This document shows, in pieces, positions 27,662 through 37,960 of a stretch of DNA of 64,000 nucleotides. The DNA comes from Methylobacter psychrophilus. GTDB taxonomy: Bacteria > Pseudomonadota > Gammaproteobacteria > Methylococcales > Methylomonadaceae. The notes below the pieces were generated by a model that saw only the letters and a list, made by a program, of their open reading frames with translations, was not told where the DNA came from and did not search any database. Position numbers and translations under genes: made by a program. Location of the stretch: positions 1 to 64,000 of the forward strand of contig NZ_JAOEGU010000022.1 of NCBI RefSeq assembly GCF_025583945.1, written 5' to 3'. Position 1 is the first letter of the stretch, and each line of letters begins with the position of its first letter.

Positions 27662-29059
27662 ATGCCTGATAATTATTCCATGGAACGTGATTATTCACTT
27701 GATGCCATGAAGGTTCCACCCAATTCCATACAGGCCGAGCAATCAGTTTTGGGTGGTTTATTGCTGGATAATCAAACCTGGGATGCCATTGCCGACAAAG
27801 TCATTGAAAAAGATTTTTATCGCCGTAGTCACCAGCTTATTTTCAAAAAGATTGAAGAGCTAGCCGAAAAGCAAATTCCTTTTGATGTTATCACCCTGTC
27901 GGATGGCTTAAAAGCCGTCGGTGAATTGGAGAATGTTGGCGGGCTGTCTTATTTGATCATGCTGGCAAAAGATACACCCAGTGCGGCCAACATTGTCGCT
28001 TATGCCAATATTGTCAGAGATCGTTCGGTTCTTCGTCAACTGATTCATATCGGCACTGAAATCTCTGATTCGGCTTTTAATACCGAGGGTCGTGATACCG
28101 CTGAATTGCTTGAAAATGCTGAGCGGCAGGTGTTTCAAATAGCAGAACAGCGACAAAGAGGACAGGCTGGCGGCTTTATATCCATAAAATCATTGCTGGC
28201 TAAAGCGGTTGATAAAATTGAAACACTGTTTGAGCAAGAGGGCTCTATCACCGGTGCCAGCACCGGATTTCCGGATCTTGATGAGTTAACTTCCGGTTTG
28301 CAACCTGCCGATTTGATTATTGTTGCGGGTAGACCGTCGATGGGTAAAACCACCATCGCTATGAACATAGCCGAAAATGTCGCGCTAAAAAGCGATAAGC
28401 CGGTGGCGGTATTTAGTATGGAAATGCCTGGCGACTCTCTCGCCATGCGGATGATGTCATCATTGGGTCGCATAGATCAGCATAAAGTCAGAACCGGCAA
28501 ACTCGAAGATGATGATTGGCCACGCTTGACCTCAGCCATTAATTTACTGGCAGGTACACAACTGTTTATTGATGATTCACCTGCGTTATCACCGACTGAA
28601 GTACGTGCCAGAGCCAGGCGCCTGGCGCGTGAACATGGTCAGTTGGGCTTGATTGTGGTGGATTATTTACAATTGATGCAATCACCCTCCAGTGGCGACA
28701 ATCGGGTACAACAAATTTCTGATATTTCCAGAGGTTTAAAAGCGCTTGCCAAAGAATTAAACGTGCCGGTCATCGCCTTATCGCAGCTTAACCGAAACCT
28801 TGAACAACGCCCCAACAAACGCCCGGTAATGTCCGATTTGCGTGACTCGGGTGCTATTGAGCAGGATGCCGATTTAATTATGTTTGTTTATCGCGACGAA
28901 GTGTATAACGAGGATAGTCCCGATAAAGGTATTGCTGAACTTATTATCGGCAAGCAACGTAATGGTCCACTGGGAACCGTCAGGTTGACCTTTCTGGGGC
29001 AATATACAAAATTTGAGAGTTTCACTGGAGCGGCTTATAACGCGGGAGATTATGAATGA
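27662..29059 (+). CDS. dnaB: Replicative DNA helicase
   Basis: Hexameric 5'-3' helicase that opens the replication fork. The N-terminal primase-interaction domain begins with VPPNSIQAEQSVLGGLL. The RecA-like domain has Walker A GRPSMGKTTIAMN, VFSMEMPGDSLAMRMM, Walker B LIVVDYLQLM, and the arginine-finger region KELNVPVIALSQLNRNLEQR. Length of 465 residues is normal; there is no intein. Its stop overlaps the alr start as ATGA; dnaB-alr is a common proteobacterial pair. Confidence 0.96.
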   Translation: MPDNYSMERDYSLDAMKVPPNSIQAEQSVLGGLLLDNQTWDAIADKVIEKDFYRRSHQLIFKKIEELAEKQIPFDVITLSDGLKAVGELENVGGLSYLIMLAKDTPSAANIVAYANIVRDRSVLRQLIHIGTEISDSAFNTEGRDTAELLENAERQVFQIAEQRQRGQAGGFISIKSLLAKAVDKIETLFEQEGSITGASTGFPDLDELTSGLQPADLIIVAGRPSMGKTTIAMNIAENVALKSDKPVAVFSMEMPGDSLAMRMMSSLGRIDQHKVRTGKLEDDDWPRLTSAINLLAGTQLFIDDSPALSPTEVRARARRLAREHGQLGLIVVDYLQLMQSPSSGDNRVQQISDISRGLKALAKELNVPVIALSQLNRNLEQRPNKRPVMSDLRDSGAIEQDADLIMFVYRDEVYNEDSPDKGIAELIIGKQRNGPLGTVRLTFLGQYTKFESFTGAAYNAGDYE

Positions 29060-30183
29060 TACCGGCAGCCTATGCTGAATTAAATCTGGAAGCTTTACAG
29101 CATAATTTGGACCGGGTTCGCCATTACGCACCGGATGCAAAAATTATGGCCGTTATCAAGGCAAACGGTTATGGTCATGGTTTGGTCCGTATTGCCCAAG
29201 CCTTGCAAAATGTCGATGGTTTTGCTGTGGCTCGGGTTGATGAAGGTATTCGTTTGCGTAATGCCGGGATTAAAAACCGGATTGCGATTTTATCAGGTTT
29301 TACCTGCGCCGAAGAATTGGATAAATTACTTCATTATCAACTGGATGCCGTCGTGCATTCTTTTTTTCAGTTGGAAATTTTGGAAAGCAGGGCAGAGCAA
29401 GACGCTTGTGAAGTTTGGTTAAAACTGGATACCGGCATGAATCGCCTGGGTTTTAAACCTCAAGAATTTAACGCCGTTTATCAACGTTTAAATGCCTGTG
29501 CCATCATCAAAAAACCCATTCGTTTGATGACGCATTTAGCCAATGCAGATGATATTCAGGATGCTTCAACACTTCAACAAATCAGTCTGTTTAAAGATAC
29601 ACTGGCAACACTCACTCCCAAGCTCCAGCTTGGGAACGGAGATAAATTTCATCTGGTTAACGAATGCAGCATTGCCAACTCGGCAGGTATTTTAGCCTGG
29701 AAAGAAGCCTTATCCGATTGGGTGCGCCCCGGCGTCATGTTATATGGTATTTCACCGTTTTCGGATAGTACCGGCGAGCAACTGGGCTTAAAGCCGATTA
29801 TGAGCTTACATTCACGGCTAATTTCAGTAAAAACCCTGGAAAAAGGCGATAAAGTGGGCTATTCGGGATCATGGTTATGTGAAAAGCAGACCACGTTGGG
29901 CGTTGTCGCCATTGGTTATGCCGATGGTTATCCACGTTATGCCAAAGCCGGAACACCCGTGCTGGTTAACGGGCAACGTGTTCCGTTGATTGGCAAAGTC
30001 TCCATGGATATGATTACCGTTGATCTGGAAACACAACCTCAGGCAAAACCCGGGGACCCGGTAACGTTATGGGGCGATGGCCTGGCCGTTGAAGAAATTG
30101 CCCGGTGTGCCGATACCATACCCTACACCCTGGTGTGCGGCGTTACCCAGCGTGTTCATCTTGTTGATAAGATCGTATCGTGA
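29056..30183 (+). CDS. alr: Alanine racemase (biosynthetic)
   Basis: PLP enzyme that makes D-alanine for peptidoglycan. Seen: the PLP lysine in MAVIKANGYGHG near residue 34, KLDTGMNRLGF, SIANSAGILAW, DWVRPGVMLYG, and the catalytic tyrosine region GVVAIGYADGYPR. Length of 375 residues is about 15 more than E. coli Alr or DadX; the excess falls between DTLATL and SIANSAG, exactly where a palindromic repeat (29616-29635) lies in frame. Translation is coupled to dnaB by an ATGA overlap. The enzyme is otherwise intact, and the extra loop should be on the surface of the TIM barrel. Confidence 0.95.
   Translation: MIPAAYAELNLEALQHNLDRVRHYAPDAKIMAVIKANGYGHGLVRIAQALQNVDGFAVARVDEGIRLRNAGIKNRIAILSGFTCAEELDKLLHYQLDAVVHSFFQLEILESRAEQDACEVWLKLDTGMNRLGFKPQEFNAVYQRLNACAIIKKPIRLMTHLANADDIQDASTLQQISLFKDTLATLTPKLQLGNGDKFHLVNECSIANSAGILAWKEALSDWVRPGVMLYGISPFSDSTGEQLGLKPIMSLHSRLISVKTLEKGDKVGYSGSWLCEKQTTLGVVAIGYADGYPRYAKAGTPVLVNGQRVPLIGKVSMDMITVDLETQPQAKPGDPVTLWGDGLAVEEIARCADTIPYTLVCGVTQRVHLVDKIVS
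29616..29635. repeat. Palindromic repeat embedded in frame in alr
   Basis: A 20-base near-perfect palindrome (CCCAAGCTCCAGCTTGGG core) read as part of TPKLQLGNGD in alanine racemase. The same AGCTNNNGCT core followed by GTTCCC appears in the intergenic element at 18651-18745. It looks like a dispersed repeat that landed in a coding sequence without breaking the frame. Confidence 0.7.
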
Positions 30184-30353
30184 AATTTAGCGAATAAAAG
30201 TATTCAACGTATAGACTTTCAGATAAATAATTTCGATGCTATCGGATACCATCCCTTTAAGGGATGTTATCCGTGTGAACTAAATTGTCATGTTATGGTA
30301 GTTTAATTTCTGAAAGACTATAGGTATAGCTATGAGCCTATTTTTCCGTCTCG

Positions 30354-30520
30354 GCAACTGCTCCTGCGTCTCTTAAGGAGCCTACTGTTGGTGCTCTCGA
30401 TCGTTGTTCCAGACGCGATTCTACCTTCCACCATCCATGGCTATGTACCTTCTGCATAATCCACAGGGATGTGGTGAATGCAGAGTTTGCAGGAGCAAAT
30501 ATCTGTCCTTGCAGTCGTTG
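30354..30520. repeat. Dispersed repeat block, longer copy
   Basis: Shares CGGCAACTGCTCC, TCTTAAGGAGCCTACTGTTG and the TGCAGTCGTT end with 25698-25772, but carries about 90 additional bases between GTGCTCT and the end. It sits in the 465-base gap 30184-30648 after alr. That gap also holds a small hairpin at 30250-30266 (CATCCCT/AGGGATG arms). No gene is seen in the gap. Confidence 0.7.
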
Positions 30521-30648
30521 TAAATAAATAAAAATTCTGCACCACTTGGGACTATTAATTCTTGGATATCACCTTAAGGCCTGACAGTGACTAACCTTTA
30601 ATCGCTTGCAAGGATGGTATCTGTAAAATCATCGCGCTTTAAGTTGGC

Positions 30649-31443
30649 TCAAGTGTTAGAAAACGCTTCGCCTAACGTGGCATGGAACAAGGCATTAAGC
30701 TGACCAAGTGGCTCCGGCTTTTGACCAGGTATGGGTACTATAGCTTCCAGACGCTCCAATTCAGCGACGATAAACGCATTGATACTGGCAAAGGGTTTTG
30801 ATAGCCCCAACTCTACCGATGCGCTTTTCTTTTGTAGCAAGATTGCTATATCAGCCAGTAACTCAGGCTCTCCTTCAAGCAGGTGCAGTAACCTGGAAAA
30901 CTCAATCGGTGCAGCAGTGCCATAACGCTCCAGCCAGCGTACCGATAATAACGGGCGCAGCACATAAAAATATTTTTTGAGTGGTACCAAGTCAGCACGC
31001 AAATAACCACGGTAGTTGGTTTTTGCCATGTTGCGGTAGTGATAAATCCCGCTTGCGCACGAATACACTAAAGGCAATAACGCTCTGGCGTTTTGTGCAA
31101 AGCCACCAGCCTCGCTATAGATAAATGGCGATTGCAGCCATTCCACAACAGTGGGGTTTGATTTCCATAACAGGCGTAGCGTTTTTCGCACATCCCAGCC
31201 ATTAAGATCAATATCATCGGTGATGGCGTATTCAATCACATCACGCCGTTCTTCAAGATCCACTGCAAGATACCAAGCCGTTGGCCTGACATAAATAAAA
31301 CGCACATCAAAATCGCTATTGACAGATGCAAAGCCCCACGCCCTGCTGCCTGATTCAACTGCCAGTAAAATCCGTACATCTTGTTCGCGCTCGGTTTTAG
31401 CCAGACGATGCATAATTTCAGTGTGAATGTCAGCAGGAATCAT
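30649..31443 (-). CDS. RlaP/YcgL-type predicted nucleotidyltransferase
   Basis: A 264-residue protein matching the RlaP family (RNA-ligase-associated, PF10127/COG3541) of Pol-beta-fold nucleotidyltransferases. Seen near the N terminus: ESGSRAWGFASVNSDFDVRFIYV, that is the GS motif and the Asp-x-Asp metal pair; then YLAVDLEERRDVIE and NGWDVRKTLRLL, both family-typical. The characteristic RNA-ligase partner is not next to it here. The substrate (RNA end, protein or small molecule) is not known. It is flanked on both sides by repeat-rich gaps, so it may be a mobile accessory gene. Confidence 0.82.
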   Translation of the reverse strand: MIPADIHTEIMHRLAKTEREQDVRILLAVESGSRAWGFASVNSDFDVRFIYVRPTAWYLAVDLEERRDVIEYAITDDIDLNGWDVRKTLRLLWKSNPTVVEWLQSPFIYSEAGGFAQNARALLPLVYSCASGIYHYRNMAKTNYRGYLRADLVPLKKYFYVLRPLLSVRWLERYGTAAPIEFSRLLHLLEGEPELLADIAILLQKKSASVELGLSKPFASINAFIVAELERLEAIVPIPGQKPEPLGQLNALFHATLGEAFSNT

Positions 31444-31495
31444 AGAGTGAGGGTAGTAAGTTATAGAGTCATGATTTTGTATTTTACATTATTCA

Positions 31496-31583
31496 GTCCC
31501 CTCTTTGAAAAAGAGGGGACAGGGGAGATTTTATTAGATAAATCTCCCTCAATCCCCCTTGTTTAAAGAAGGAGGTGAATCAC
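31496..31583. repeat. Double-hairpin palindromic repeat
   Basis: Hairpin one has perfect 10-base arms (31496-31505 and 31511-31520; CCCCTCTT core) around a 5-base loop. Hairpin two (about 31521-31550) pairs GGGGAGATTT with AAATCTCCCT. A CAATCCCCCTT tail then mirrors the beginning. Such CCCCTCTTT...AAAGAGGGG elements are common dispersed repeats in bacterial genomes. Non-coding. Confidence 0.75.
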
Positions 31584-31640
31584 TACCAATGACAAACGAT
31601 GCGCTTCATTCCTCAGCACATCCTACGGCTAAATTCCAAG

Positions 31641-31720
31641 CGTGACGTGGGTTACAAATCCCGACCGGCATCGATAAAAGTAATTGTTTTTCTTCGTGTA
31701 CTTCGTGTCTTCGTGGTGAA
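31641..31720. repeat. Two fused repeat fragments upstream of gcvT
   Basis: GGGTTACAAATCCCGACCGGCATCG (a decayed copy of the hairpin family at 25630) is followed at 31691-31720 by CTTCGTG words of the family at 10941. With the double hairpin at 31496 it fills most of the 360-base gap before gcvT. No glycine riboswitch consensus is recognisable in what remains. Confidence 0.65.
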
Positions 31721-31803
31721 TAATGTTTTTAACCAGCTTGGCTTAACATTTTTTCAGCGTTACACTAAAGATCCTTACTTATCTGCCGAGATAAATAACT
31801 GCC

Positions 31804-32886
31804 ATGTTAAAACAGACGCCGCTTTGTGATCTTCATCTTAAGCTGGGTGCCAAAATGGTGCCTTTTGCCGGTTATCAAATGCCTGTGCACTATGGCCAGG
31901 GTATTATTCATGAACATTTGCATTGCCGCAGCCACGCGGGTTTTTTTGATATTTCCCACATGGGGCAATGCCTGATTTTAGGCGATAACGCAGCCAGTGA
32001 GCTTGAGCAGTTAACGCCCAGTGATATTACCGGGCTTAACATGGGAGCCCAAAAATATACCGTCTTAACCAATAATGAGGGCGGCATTATCGATGACATT
32101 ATCATTACCCGTGTTGAGGCCGGGTTGATGATTATTGTTAATGCTGCCTGTAAAGATAAGGATTTTAGCTGGTTAAAAAATCGCTTATTCGGTCGATGTA
32201 CGTTTAAAGACTTGCCTGATCAGGCTTTATTAGCGCTTCAAGGCCCGGCTGCTGCCAGCGTAATGGCCAAATTTTCAAAGGAAGCTGCGGGATTATTATT
32301 TATGCAATCTTGTGCAACCACCATTAACGGGCTGGCTTGTAGCATTAGCCGTAGCGGTTATACCGGTGAGGATGGTTTTGAAATTTCAGTCGCCAATCAA
32401 GATGCCGAGCAACTGGCTGGTTGGTTACTTGCAGAAGAAGACGTTGAGGCAGTTGGTTTGGGCGCCCGCGATACCTTGCGGCTGGAAGCGGGTTTATGTC
32501 TTTATGGACATGAACTTAATGAAGCCATCACGCCCGTTGAAGCCGGGTTGCAATGGCTATTTAAAAAAGGCCACAAGCACTTTCCCGGCGCGGATAAAAT
32601 TTTACAACAGTTGCAGCACGGCCCTGAAAAAATCCGTACCGGCTTGCTGGTCGAAAGCAAAATACCGGTAAGAGAGGGCAGTGTTGTTGTTAATAACGAC
32701 GATCAGGCGCTTGGTATTGTGACCAGTGGCAGTTTTTCTCCCAGTTTGGGTAAACCCGTTGCCATGGCATTGCTTGAGCGTAACGCCGCCAGTCTGGGCA
32801 ATACGTTATACGCCTTGGTACGGGAGCGAAAGATTCCGGTTACGGTAACAAAATTGCCTTTTATTCCCCATCGCTACCTTAGGTAA
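31804..32886 (+). CDS. gcvT: Glycine cleavage system T protein (aminomethyltransferase)
   Basis: Transfers the methylene group from the aminomethyl-lipoyl H protein to tetrahydrofolate, releasing ammonia. Of 360 residues; N-terminal [26 protein letters not shown] (split here only in description), [32 protein letters not shown], and [20 protein letters not shown] with the conserved Asp are family signatures. It lies five bases before gcvP, so they are one transcript. gcvH, usually between or beside them, is missing from the window. Confidence 0.95.
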   Translation: MLKQTPLCDLHLKLGAKMVPFAGYQMPVHYGQGIIHEHLHCRSHAGFFDISHMGQCLILGDNAASELEQLTPSDITGLNMGAQKYTVLTNNEGGIIDDIIITRVEAGLMIIVNAACKDKDFSWLKNRLFGRCTFKDLPDQALLALQGPAAASVMAKFSKEAAGLLFMQSCATTINGLACSISRSGYTGEDGFEISVANQDAEQLAGWLLAEEDVEAVGLGARDTLRLEAGLCLYGHELNEAITPVEAGLQWLFKKGHKHFPGADKILQQLQHGPEKIRTGLLVESKIPVREGSVVVNNDDQALGIVTSGSFSPSLGKPVAMALLERNAASLGNTLYALVRERKIPVTVTKLPFIPHRYLR

Positions 32887-32891
32887 ACACT

Positions 32892-35786
32892 ATGCCAATC
32901 TCTCGTGTTAGTCTGGATAAGTTAGAAATGCGCGGTAATTTTATTTACCGTCATATTGGCCCCAATCCACAGCAAACTCAGGAAATGCTCACTGAGCTGG
33001 GTTTAACCGAGCTGGATGATATTATCGAGCAAGCCATTCCTGCCAATATTCTTAATCATGAGCCGTTAAAACTTACCGAAACGATCAGTGAGCGTGCGGT
33101 TATCAAACTTTTGCGTGATATGCGCGGCCGTAATAAAGTGTTTACCTCAATGATTGGTATGGGTTATTACGACACGGTGATGCCGGCGGTGATTAAGCGT
33201 AATGTGTTGGAAAATCCTGGCTGGTATACCGCTTATACGCCTTATCAGGCTGAGGTTAGTCAGGGCAGGCTGGAGGCGTTGTTAAATTTTCAGCAGGTGA
33301 TTATTGATTTAACCGGCATGGAGCTGGCCAATGCTTCGTTACTTGATGAAGCAACGGCAGCGGCAGAAGCAATGACTATGTCACGGCGCTTGTCGAAAAG
33401 TTTGTCCAATAATGTGGTTATCGATCAGCATTGTCACCCGCAAACGCTGGCTGTTATCAAAACACGCGCCCGTTCATTAGGTTATGAGGTTATTGTTGTT
33501 GATCCTTGTCATGAGCTGGAACAGCAGGATTTTTTTGCCTTGATCGTGCAATATCCGGGTACTACCGGTGAAATAAAAGACCTTGGCCATATGACGGTCA
33601 TGGCTCATGACAAAGGTGCGCTGATTACGGTGGCGGCGGATTTATTAAGTCTGGTCTTGCTAAAGCCACCTGCGGCCTTTGGTGTTGATATTGTGGTCGG
33701 CAGTTCTCAGCGCTTTGGTGTGCCTATGGGTTATGGCGGCCCGCATGCCGCTTTTTTTGCCACCAGAGAGGCTTATAAACGCGCGATTCCGGGTCGCATT
33801 ATCGGCGTATCCAAAGACAGCCACGGCGAGGTTGCGTTGCGGCTGGCATTGCAAACGCGCGAGCAGCATATTCGCCGGGATAAAGCGACGAGTAACATTT
33901 GTACCTCGCAGGTTTTACTTGCTGTTATCGCCGGATTTTATGCGGTTTATCACGGTGCCGAAGGTTTGCGGTTGATTGCCGGTCGTGTGCATCGCTACAC
34001 GCAAATTTTGGCCGCAGGATTAACGCAGTTGGGTCATACGGTTGTCAGTGATTGTTATTTTGATACGCTGGTGATTTATGTGCCTAATCGGGCCAAACGT
34101 TTTGCCGCCAATGCCGCCGAAGCCATCATTAATTTTCGTATTATTGACGCAGACCACTTAGGTATTTCGTTAGATGAAACTACGACACGAAAAAATTTAA
34201 GAGACGTTTGGCAGGTTTTTGCCTCGGCTACCGCAGGCCTTCCTGATATTAACAGTCTTGATGCCGGTATCATTGATTGCATCCCGGCACGGTTATTACG
34301 CAGCGACAAAATTCTGCAACATCCGGTATTTGAGCGCTATCATTCGGAAACGGAAATGATGCGTTATATGCGCCGACTGGCCCGGCGCGATATAGCGCTG
34401 GATCGTTCCATGATACCGTTAGGTTCTTGTACGATGAAGCTGAATGCGGCCACTGAAATGCAAACAATTTCTTACCATGAGTTTAACGGCTTGCATCCGT
34501 TCGCACCGTTATACCAGACTCATGGCTATCAGCAAATGTTTGCCGAACTGGAAGAAATGTTATGCGATTTGACCGGTTTTGACGCTTTTTCGCTGCAACC
34601 CAACGCCGGTTCCCAAGGCGAATACACCGGCTTGCTGGTAATCCGTAAATATCATGAGGTTTCAGGTCAGGCACAGCGCACTATCTGCCTGATACCGGCT
34701 TCTGCACATGGCACCAATCCTGCCAGTGCCACATTGGCAGGTCTTGATGTGGTGGTGGTTGCCTGCGATGAAAACGGCAATATCAGTCTTGATGATTTAC
34801 ACGCAAAACTGGCGGAATATAAAAATACGTTGGCAGCTTTAATGATTACTTATCCGTCTACGCATGGTGTTTTTGAAGAAGCCTTTAGGGAAATTTGTGA
34901 TCTTGTTCATCAGCATGGTGGACAGGTTTATCTGGATGGTGCCAACTTTAATGCTTTGGTGGGTTTAAGTCGTCCGGGCAAAATTGGCGCGGATGTTGCC
35001 CATCTTAATTTGCATAAAACATTTTGTATTCCGCATGGCGGTGGTGGCCCGGGTGTTGGCCCGATTGGTGTAGGTGCACATCTGGCGGCTTTCTTGCCTG
35101 ATCATCCGGTGGTTGAGGGCGTTAATCCTGCCAAAGGCGGGCATGGTACTATCGGTACCGTGTCTGCTGCACCGTGGGGATCGGCCAGTATTTATACCAT
35201 TTCGTGGGCTTATATCGCCATGATGGGGGCCGCCGGTTTAAAGCGTGCTACTTTGACGGCGATTTTAAATGCCAATTATATTGCCAAACGTCTGGCAGCT
35301 TTTTATCCAATTTTATATACCGGCAAAAATGGTTGGGTTGCTCATGAGTGTATTATTGATTGCCATGCTTTTAAAAAATCCTGTGGCATAACGGTTGAAG
35401 ATATTGCCAAGCGCTTGATTGATTATGGTTTTCATGCGCCCACCGTGTCGTTTCCGGTTGCTGATACGTTGATGATTGAGCCTACAGAAAGCGAGGGTAA
35501 AGCCGAGGTTGATCGTTTTTGTGCGGCGTTAATTTCAATACGTCAGGAAATTAAGGCCATTGAAGAGGGTAGTGCCGATACTGAAAATAATGTGCTGCAT
35601 AACGCGCCGCATACCCACCGGTTATTGTTGGAAGAATGGACGCTGCCTTACTCGAAACAACAGGCTTTTTTCCCTGATAATCATCAGCATGATGATAAAT
35701 ACTGGCCGCCCGTTGGCCGTATAGATAATGTCTATGGCGACCGGCATGTGGTGTGTAGTTGTCCGCCGTTATCGGATTATGAATGA
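32892..35786 (+). CDS. gcvP: Glycine dehydrogenase (decarboxylating), P protein
   Basis: PLP enzyme that decarboxylates glycine and loads the aminomethyl group on lipoyl-GcvH. It is the long single-chain form of 964 residues, with both halves fused. Seen: [14 protein letters not shown] at the start, the glycine-rich [27 protein letters not shown], and the PLP lysine Lys709 in [18 protein letters not shown]. In a methanotroph it links glycine to one-carbon units and to serine. The gene ends at a normal stop just before a palindromic repeat. Confidence 0.96.
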   Translation: MPISRVSLDKLEMRGNFIYRHIGPNPQQTQEMLTELGLTELDDIIEQAIPANILNHEPLKLTETISERAVIKLLRDMRGRNKVFTSMIGMGYYDTVMPAVIKRNVLENPGWYTAYTPYQAEVSQGRLEALLNFQQVIIDLTGMELANASLLDEATAAAEAMTMSRRLSKSLSNNVVIDQHCHPQTLAVIKTRARSLGYEVIVVDPCHELEQQDFFALIVQYPGTTGEIKDLGHMTVMAHDKGALITVAADLLSLVLLKPPAAFGVDIVVGSSQRFGVPMGYGGPHAAFFATREAYKRAIPGRIIGVSKDSHGEVALRLALQTREQHIRRDKATSNICTSQVLLAVIAGFYAVYHGAEGLRLIAGRVHRYTQILAAGLTQLGHTVVSDCYFDTLVIYVPNRAKRFAANAAEAIINFRIIDADHLGISLDETTTRKNLRDVWQVFASATAGLPDINSLDAGIIDCIPARLLRSDKILQHPVFERYHSETEMMRYMRRLARRDIALDRSMIPLGSCTMKLNAATEMQTISYHEFNGLHPFAPLYQTHGYQQMFAELEEMLCDLTGFDAFSLQPNAGSQGEYTGLLVIRKYHEVSGQAQRTICLIPASAHGTNPASATLAGLDVVVVACDENGNISLDDLHAKLAEYKNTLAALMITYPSTHGVFEEAFREICDLVHQHGGQVYLDGANFNALVGLSRPGKIGADVAHLNLHKTFCIPHGGGGPGVGPIGVGAHLAAFLPDHPVVEGVNPAKGGHGTIGTVSAAPWGSASIYTISWAYIAMMGAAGLKRATLTAILNANYIAKRLAAFYPILYTGKNGWVAHECIIDCHAFKKSCGITVEDIAKRLIDYGFHAPTVSFPVADTLMIEPTESEGKAEVDRFCAALISIRQEIKAIEEGSADTENNVLHNAPHTHRLLLEEWTLPYSKQQAFFPDNHQHDDKYWPPVGRIDNVYGDRHVVCSCPPLSDYE

Positions 35787-35809
35787 TTAATAGGGCCCGG
35801 CGTAGGCTG

Positions 35810-35899
35810 GAACAAGACCACCCAAGCCTGTCCTGAGCCTGTCGAAGGGCGTGGTGGCATTTCCGGCAATATCGTGCGGTGTGCCGGAAACGCTTGTTC
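35810..35899. repeat. Palindromic repeat after gcvP, containing a CCTGTCGAAGG word
   Basis: Outer arms GAACAAG (35810-35816) and CTTGTTC (35893-35899) enclose CCTGTCCTGAGCCTGTCGAAG, read from 35827, and an inner hairpin with perfect 9-base arms (35860-35868, 35882-35890). The CTTCGACAGGCTCAGGACAG word is a repeat seen in many proteobacterial genomes. It lies between convergent gcvP and xoxF. Confidence 0.7.
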
Positions 35900-35971
35900 T
35901 CGCTGATGCTCGAAAAAGACTTATTTCGGCCTACAGACCAAAAATTGACAGTATTAAAGTAAATAACAGGC

Positions 35972-36005
35972 AAAAAAAAGCCCTGGTTAATAATTAACCA
36001 GGGCT
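35972..36005 (-). terminator. Intrinsic terminator of xoxF
   Basis: On the minus strand a perfect 12-bp stem (arms 35979-35990 and 35994-36005; AGCCCTGG core) with a 3-base loop is followed at once by a run of eight U. It begins 30 bases after the xoxF stop. This is the clearest terminator in the window, as expected for a strongly expressed gene. Confidence 0.95.
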
Positions 36006-36034
36006 TTAATAATCAATCTAAAAAATCAGATAAA

Positions 36035-37960
36035 TTATTTGTTAGGCAATGCAAACACAGTGAACGTACCACCTTGTTTTGTGAAAGACGCCAAGCTTGC
36101 GTAAGCGCCGTTAGCACCCAAGCCTTCTTGTGATATTTTAACAGCTATTTTTTCCAATGCCGCTTTTTTCTCTGGATCGGTTTCTGCAGCAGCCTTGGCT
36201 TGTGCTTCTTCCAACATTCTACCAAAGTCAGTAGCGATACCGATACCTGCCCAGCCACCAATACCGGAAAGAACGCCGACATATTGTTTGCCTTCAAATT
36301 TCCAGGTATTAACGTTGCCGATGATGCCGGAAGGTGTTTTGAATTTATATAATTCTTTACCTGTTTTAGCATCAACTGCTTTCAAATAACCTTCCAGTGT
36401 GCCGTAAAATACGACGCCGCCTGAAGTAGCCAATGAACCGGACCAAACCGAGAAAGGTTCTTTGTTTGACCAGGCAATTTTACCTGTTTTGGCATCAAAT
36501 GCAGTGAATTGACCCAAGTTAGTGGTATTGTCCGGTTTTCCGGTCAATACATCCGCACCAGCAGGCATCATGTCCAACGTTGCGCCTACATAAGGCTGAC
36601 CTGCTGTGTAAGTAACTTCGAAAGGTTCGTAGTTCATGCACAAATGGTTGGCTGAAATGTAGAACAAGCCGGTTTGTGGTGAGTAAGAAACCGGTTGTTG
36701 GTTTTTACTACCTAACGCAGCAGGGCAAACGCCTTCTGATTTAACGTCTTCGCCGTTTTGTTCAGTACTGTATTTTGCTACAACAGCTGGACGACCGGTT
36801 TTCATGTCGACGTGTGATGCCCAGTTAACTGATTTATCAAATTTCTCGGCAACCAACAGTTCGCCTGTTTCACGATCCAGGGTATAGCCAAAACCGTTAC
36901 GGTCAAAATGCACGATGGTTTTGTGCATTTTACCTTTAACTTCTTGGTCAACCAGGACAGTTTCATTGATACCGTCAAAGTCCCACTCATCATGTGGCGT
37001 CATTTGATAGACCCACTTAACTTCGCCAGTGTCAGCATCACGTGCCCATAAAGACATGGACCACTTGTTGTCACCCGGACGTTGTGTAGGGTTCCACGTT
37101 GATGGATTGCCTGATCCGTAATAGATCAAGTTTAATTTAGAGTCGTAACTGGTCCAGCCCCAAGTTGTACCGCCGCCGATTTTCCATTGGTCGCCTTCCC
37201 AAGATTTTAAGCTTGATTCTGCGCCCACTGGAGTGACTTTGCCATTTTCCCAGGTAGTTGTTTTGGTAGGGTTTACCAGCATGTCCTTATCAGGACCAAC
37301 ACTGTAACCTTTCCATTTTAATTTACCGGTCTTGATGTCATAAGCGGCCAAGAAGCCACGAACACCAAACTCACCACCGGAAATACCGGTTAACACAGTA
37401 TCTTTAACAACTAACGGTGCGTTAGTGTTGGTCATACCGAGTTTGGGGTCACCGTTTTGTACACTCCAAACCCGTTTACCGGTTTTGGCGTCTAATGCGG
37501 TCAAAACAGTATTAGCTTGTTGTAAGAAAATCTTGCCATCGCCATAAGCCAAACCACGATTTACAGTATCGCAACACATAACCGGAACCGTTACATCAGC
37601 ATCTTGTGTTGGTGTATATTCCCAAATAACAGACTGGGTTTTTTGGTTAAGTGCGTAAACCGTATTTGGAAAAGGCGTTTGGATGTAGATAATATCATCA
37701 ATAACCAATGGTCCACCTTCGTGGCCACGTAAAACACCTGTTGAAAAAGACCATGCAGGTTGCAAGTTCTTTACGTTGTCAACATTGATATCATCAATTG
37801 TACTGTAACGAGTACCGGCGTAATCTCCACCCCAAGTGGCCCAGTTAGCTGGATCTTTGGTAAGGGTTTCAACATTACTGTTAGCAGTTAAAATTGCTGG
37901 TGCAGCTAATAATGCCGCTACACTTGAAGCAAGTAGCCAATTTTTTAAAGGCTTCTTCAT
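36035..37960 (-). CDS. xoxF: Lanthanide-dependent methanol dehydrogenase XoxF
   Basis: Periplasmic PQQ enzyme oxidising methanol to formaldehyde or formate. A signal peptide ([18 protein letters not shown], cleavage near residue 25) starts the 641-residue precursor. The beta-propeller carries repeated W motifs (AWSTG-, DAKTGK-type). Adjacent Cys129-Cys130 form the family's disulfide. The metal site reads WDFDGINE: catalytic Asp327 and, two residues on, Asp329. That second Asp is the lanthanide ligand that marks XoxF; calcium-type MxaF has Ala there. A charged insertion near residues 585-610 ([20 protein letters not shown]) precedes the last blade. AGGAGA lies upstream of the ATG. No xoxG, xoxJ or mxa genes are adjacent, so the cytochrome partner is elsewhere. 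Confidence 0.96.
   Translation of the reverse strand: MKKPLKNWLLASSVAALLAAPAILTANSNVETLTKDPANWATWGGDYAGTRYSTIDDINVDNVKNLQPAWSFSTGVLRGHEGGPLVIDDIIYIQTPFPNTVYALNQKTQSVIWEYTPTQDADVTVPVMCCDTVNRGLAYGDGKIFLQQANTVLTALDAKTGKRVWSVQNGDPKLGMTNTNAPLVVKDTVLTGISGGEFGVRGFLAAYDIKTGKLKWKGYSVGPDKDMLVNPTKTTTWENGKVTPVGAESSLKSWEGDQWKIGGGTTWGWTSYDSKLNLIYYGSGNPSTWNPTQRPGDNKWSMSLWARDADTGEVKWVYQMTPHDEWDFDGINETVLVDQEVKGKMHKTIVHFDRNGFGYTLDRETGELLVAEKFDKSVNWASHVDMKTGRPAVVAKYSTEQNGEDVKSEGVCPAALGSKNQQPVSYSPQTGLFYISANHLCMNYEPFEVTYTAGQPYVGATLDMMPAGADVLTGKPDNTTNLGQFTAFDAKTGKIAWSNKEPFSVWSGSLATSGGVVFYGTLEGYLKAVDAKTGKELYKFKTPSGIIGNVNTWKFEGKQYVGVLSGIGGWAGIGIATDFGRMLEEAQAKAAAETDPEKKAALEKIAVKISQEGLGANGAYASLASFTKQGGTFTVFALPNK

Noticed and set aside
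31444-31803. Glycine riboswitch before gcvT
   Set aside because: Looked for but not seen; the gap is filled with dispersed repeats and lacks the conserved paired aptamer pattern.
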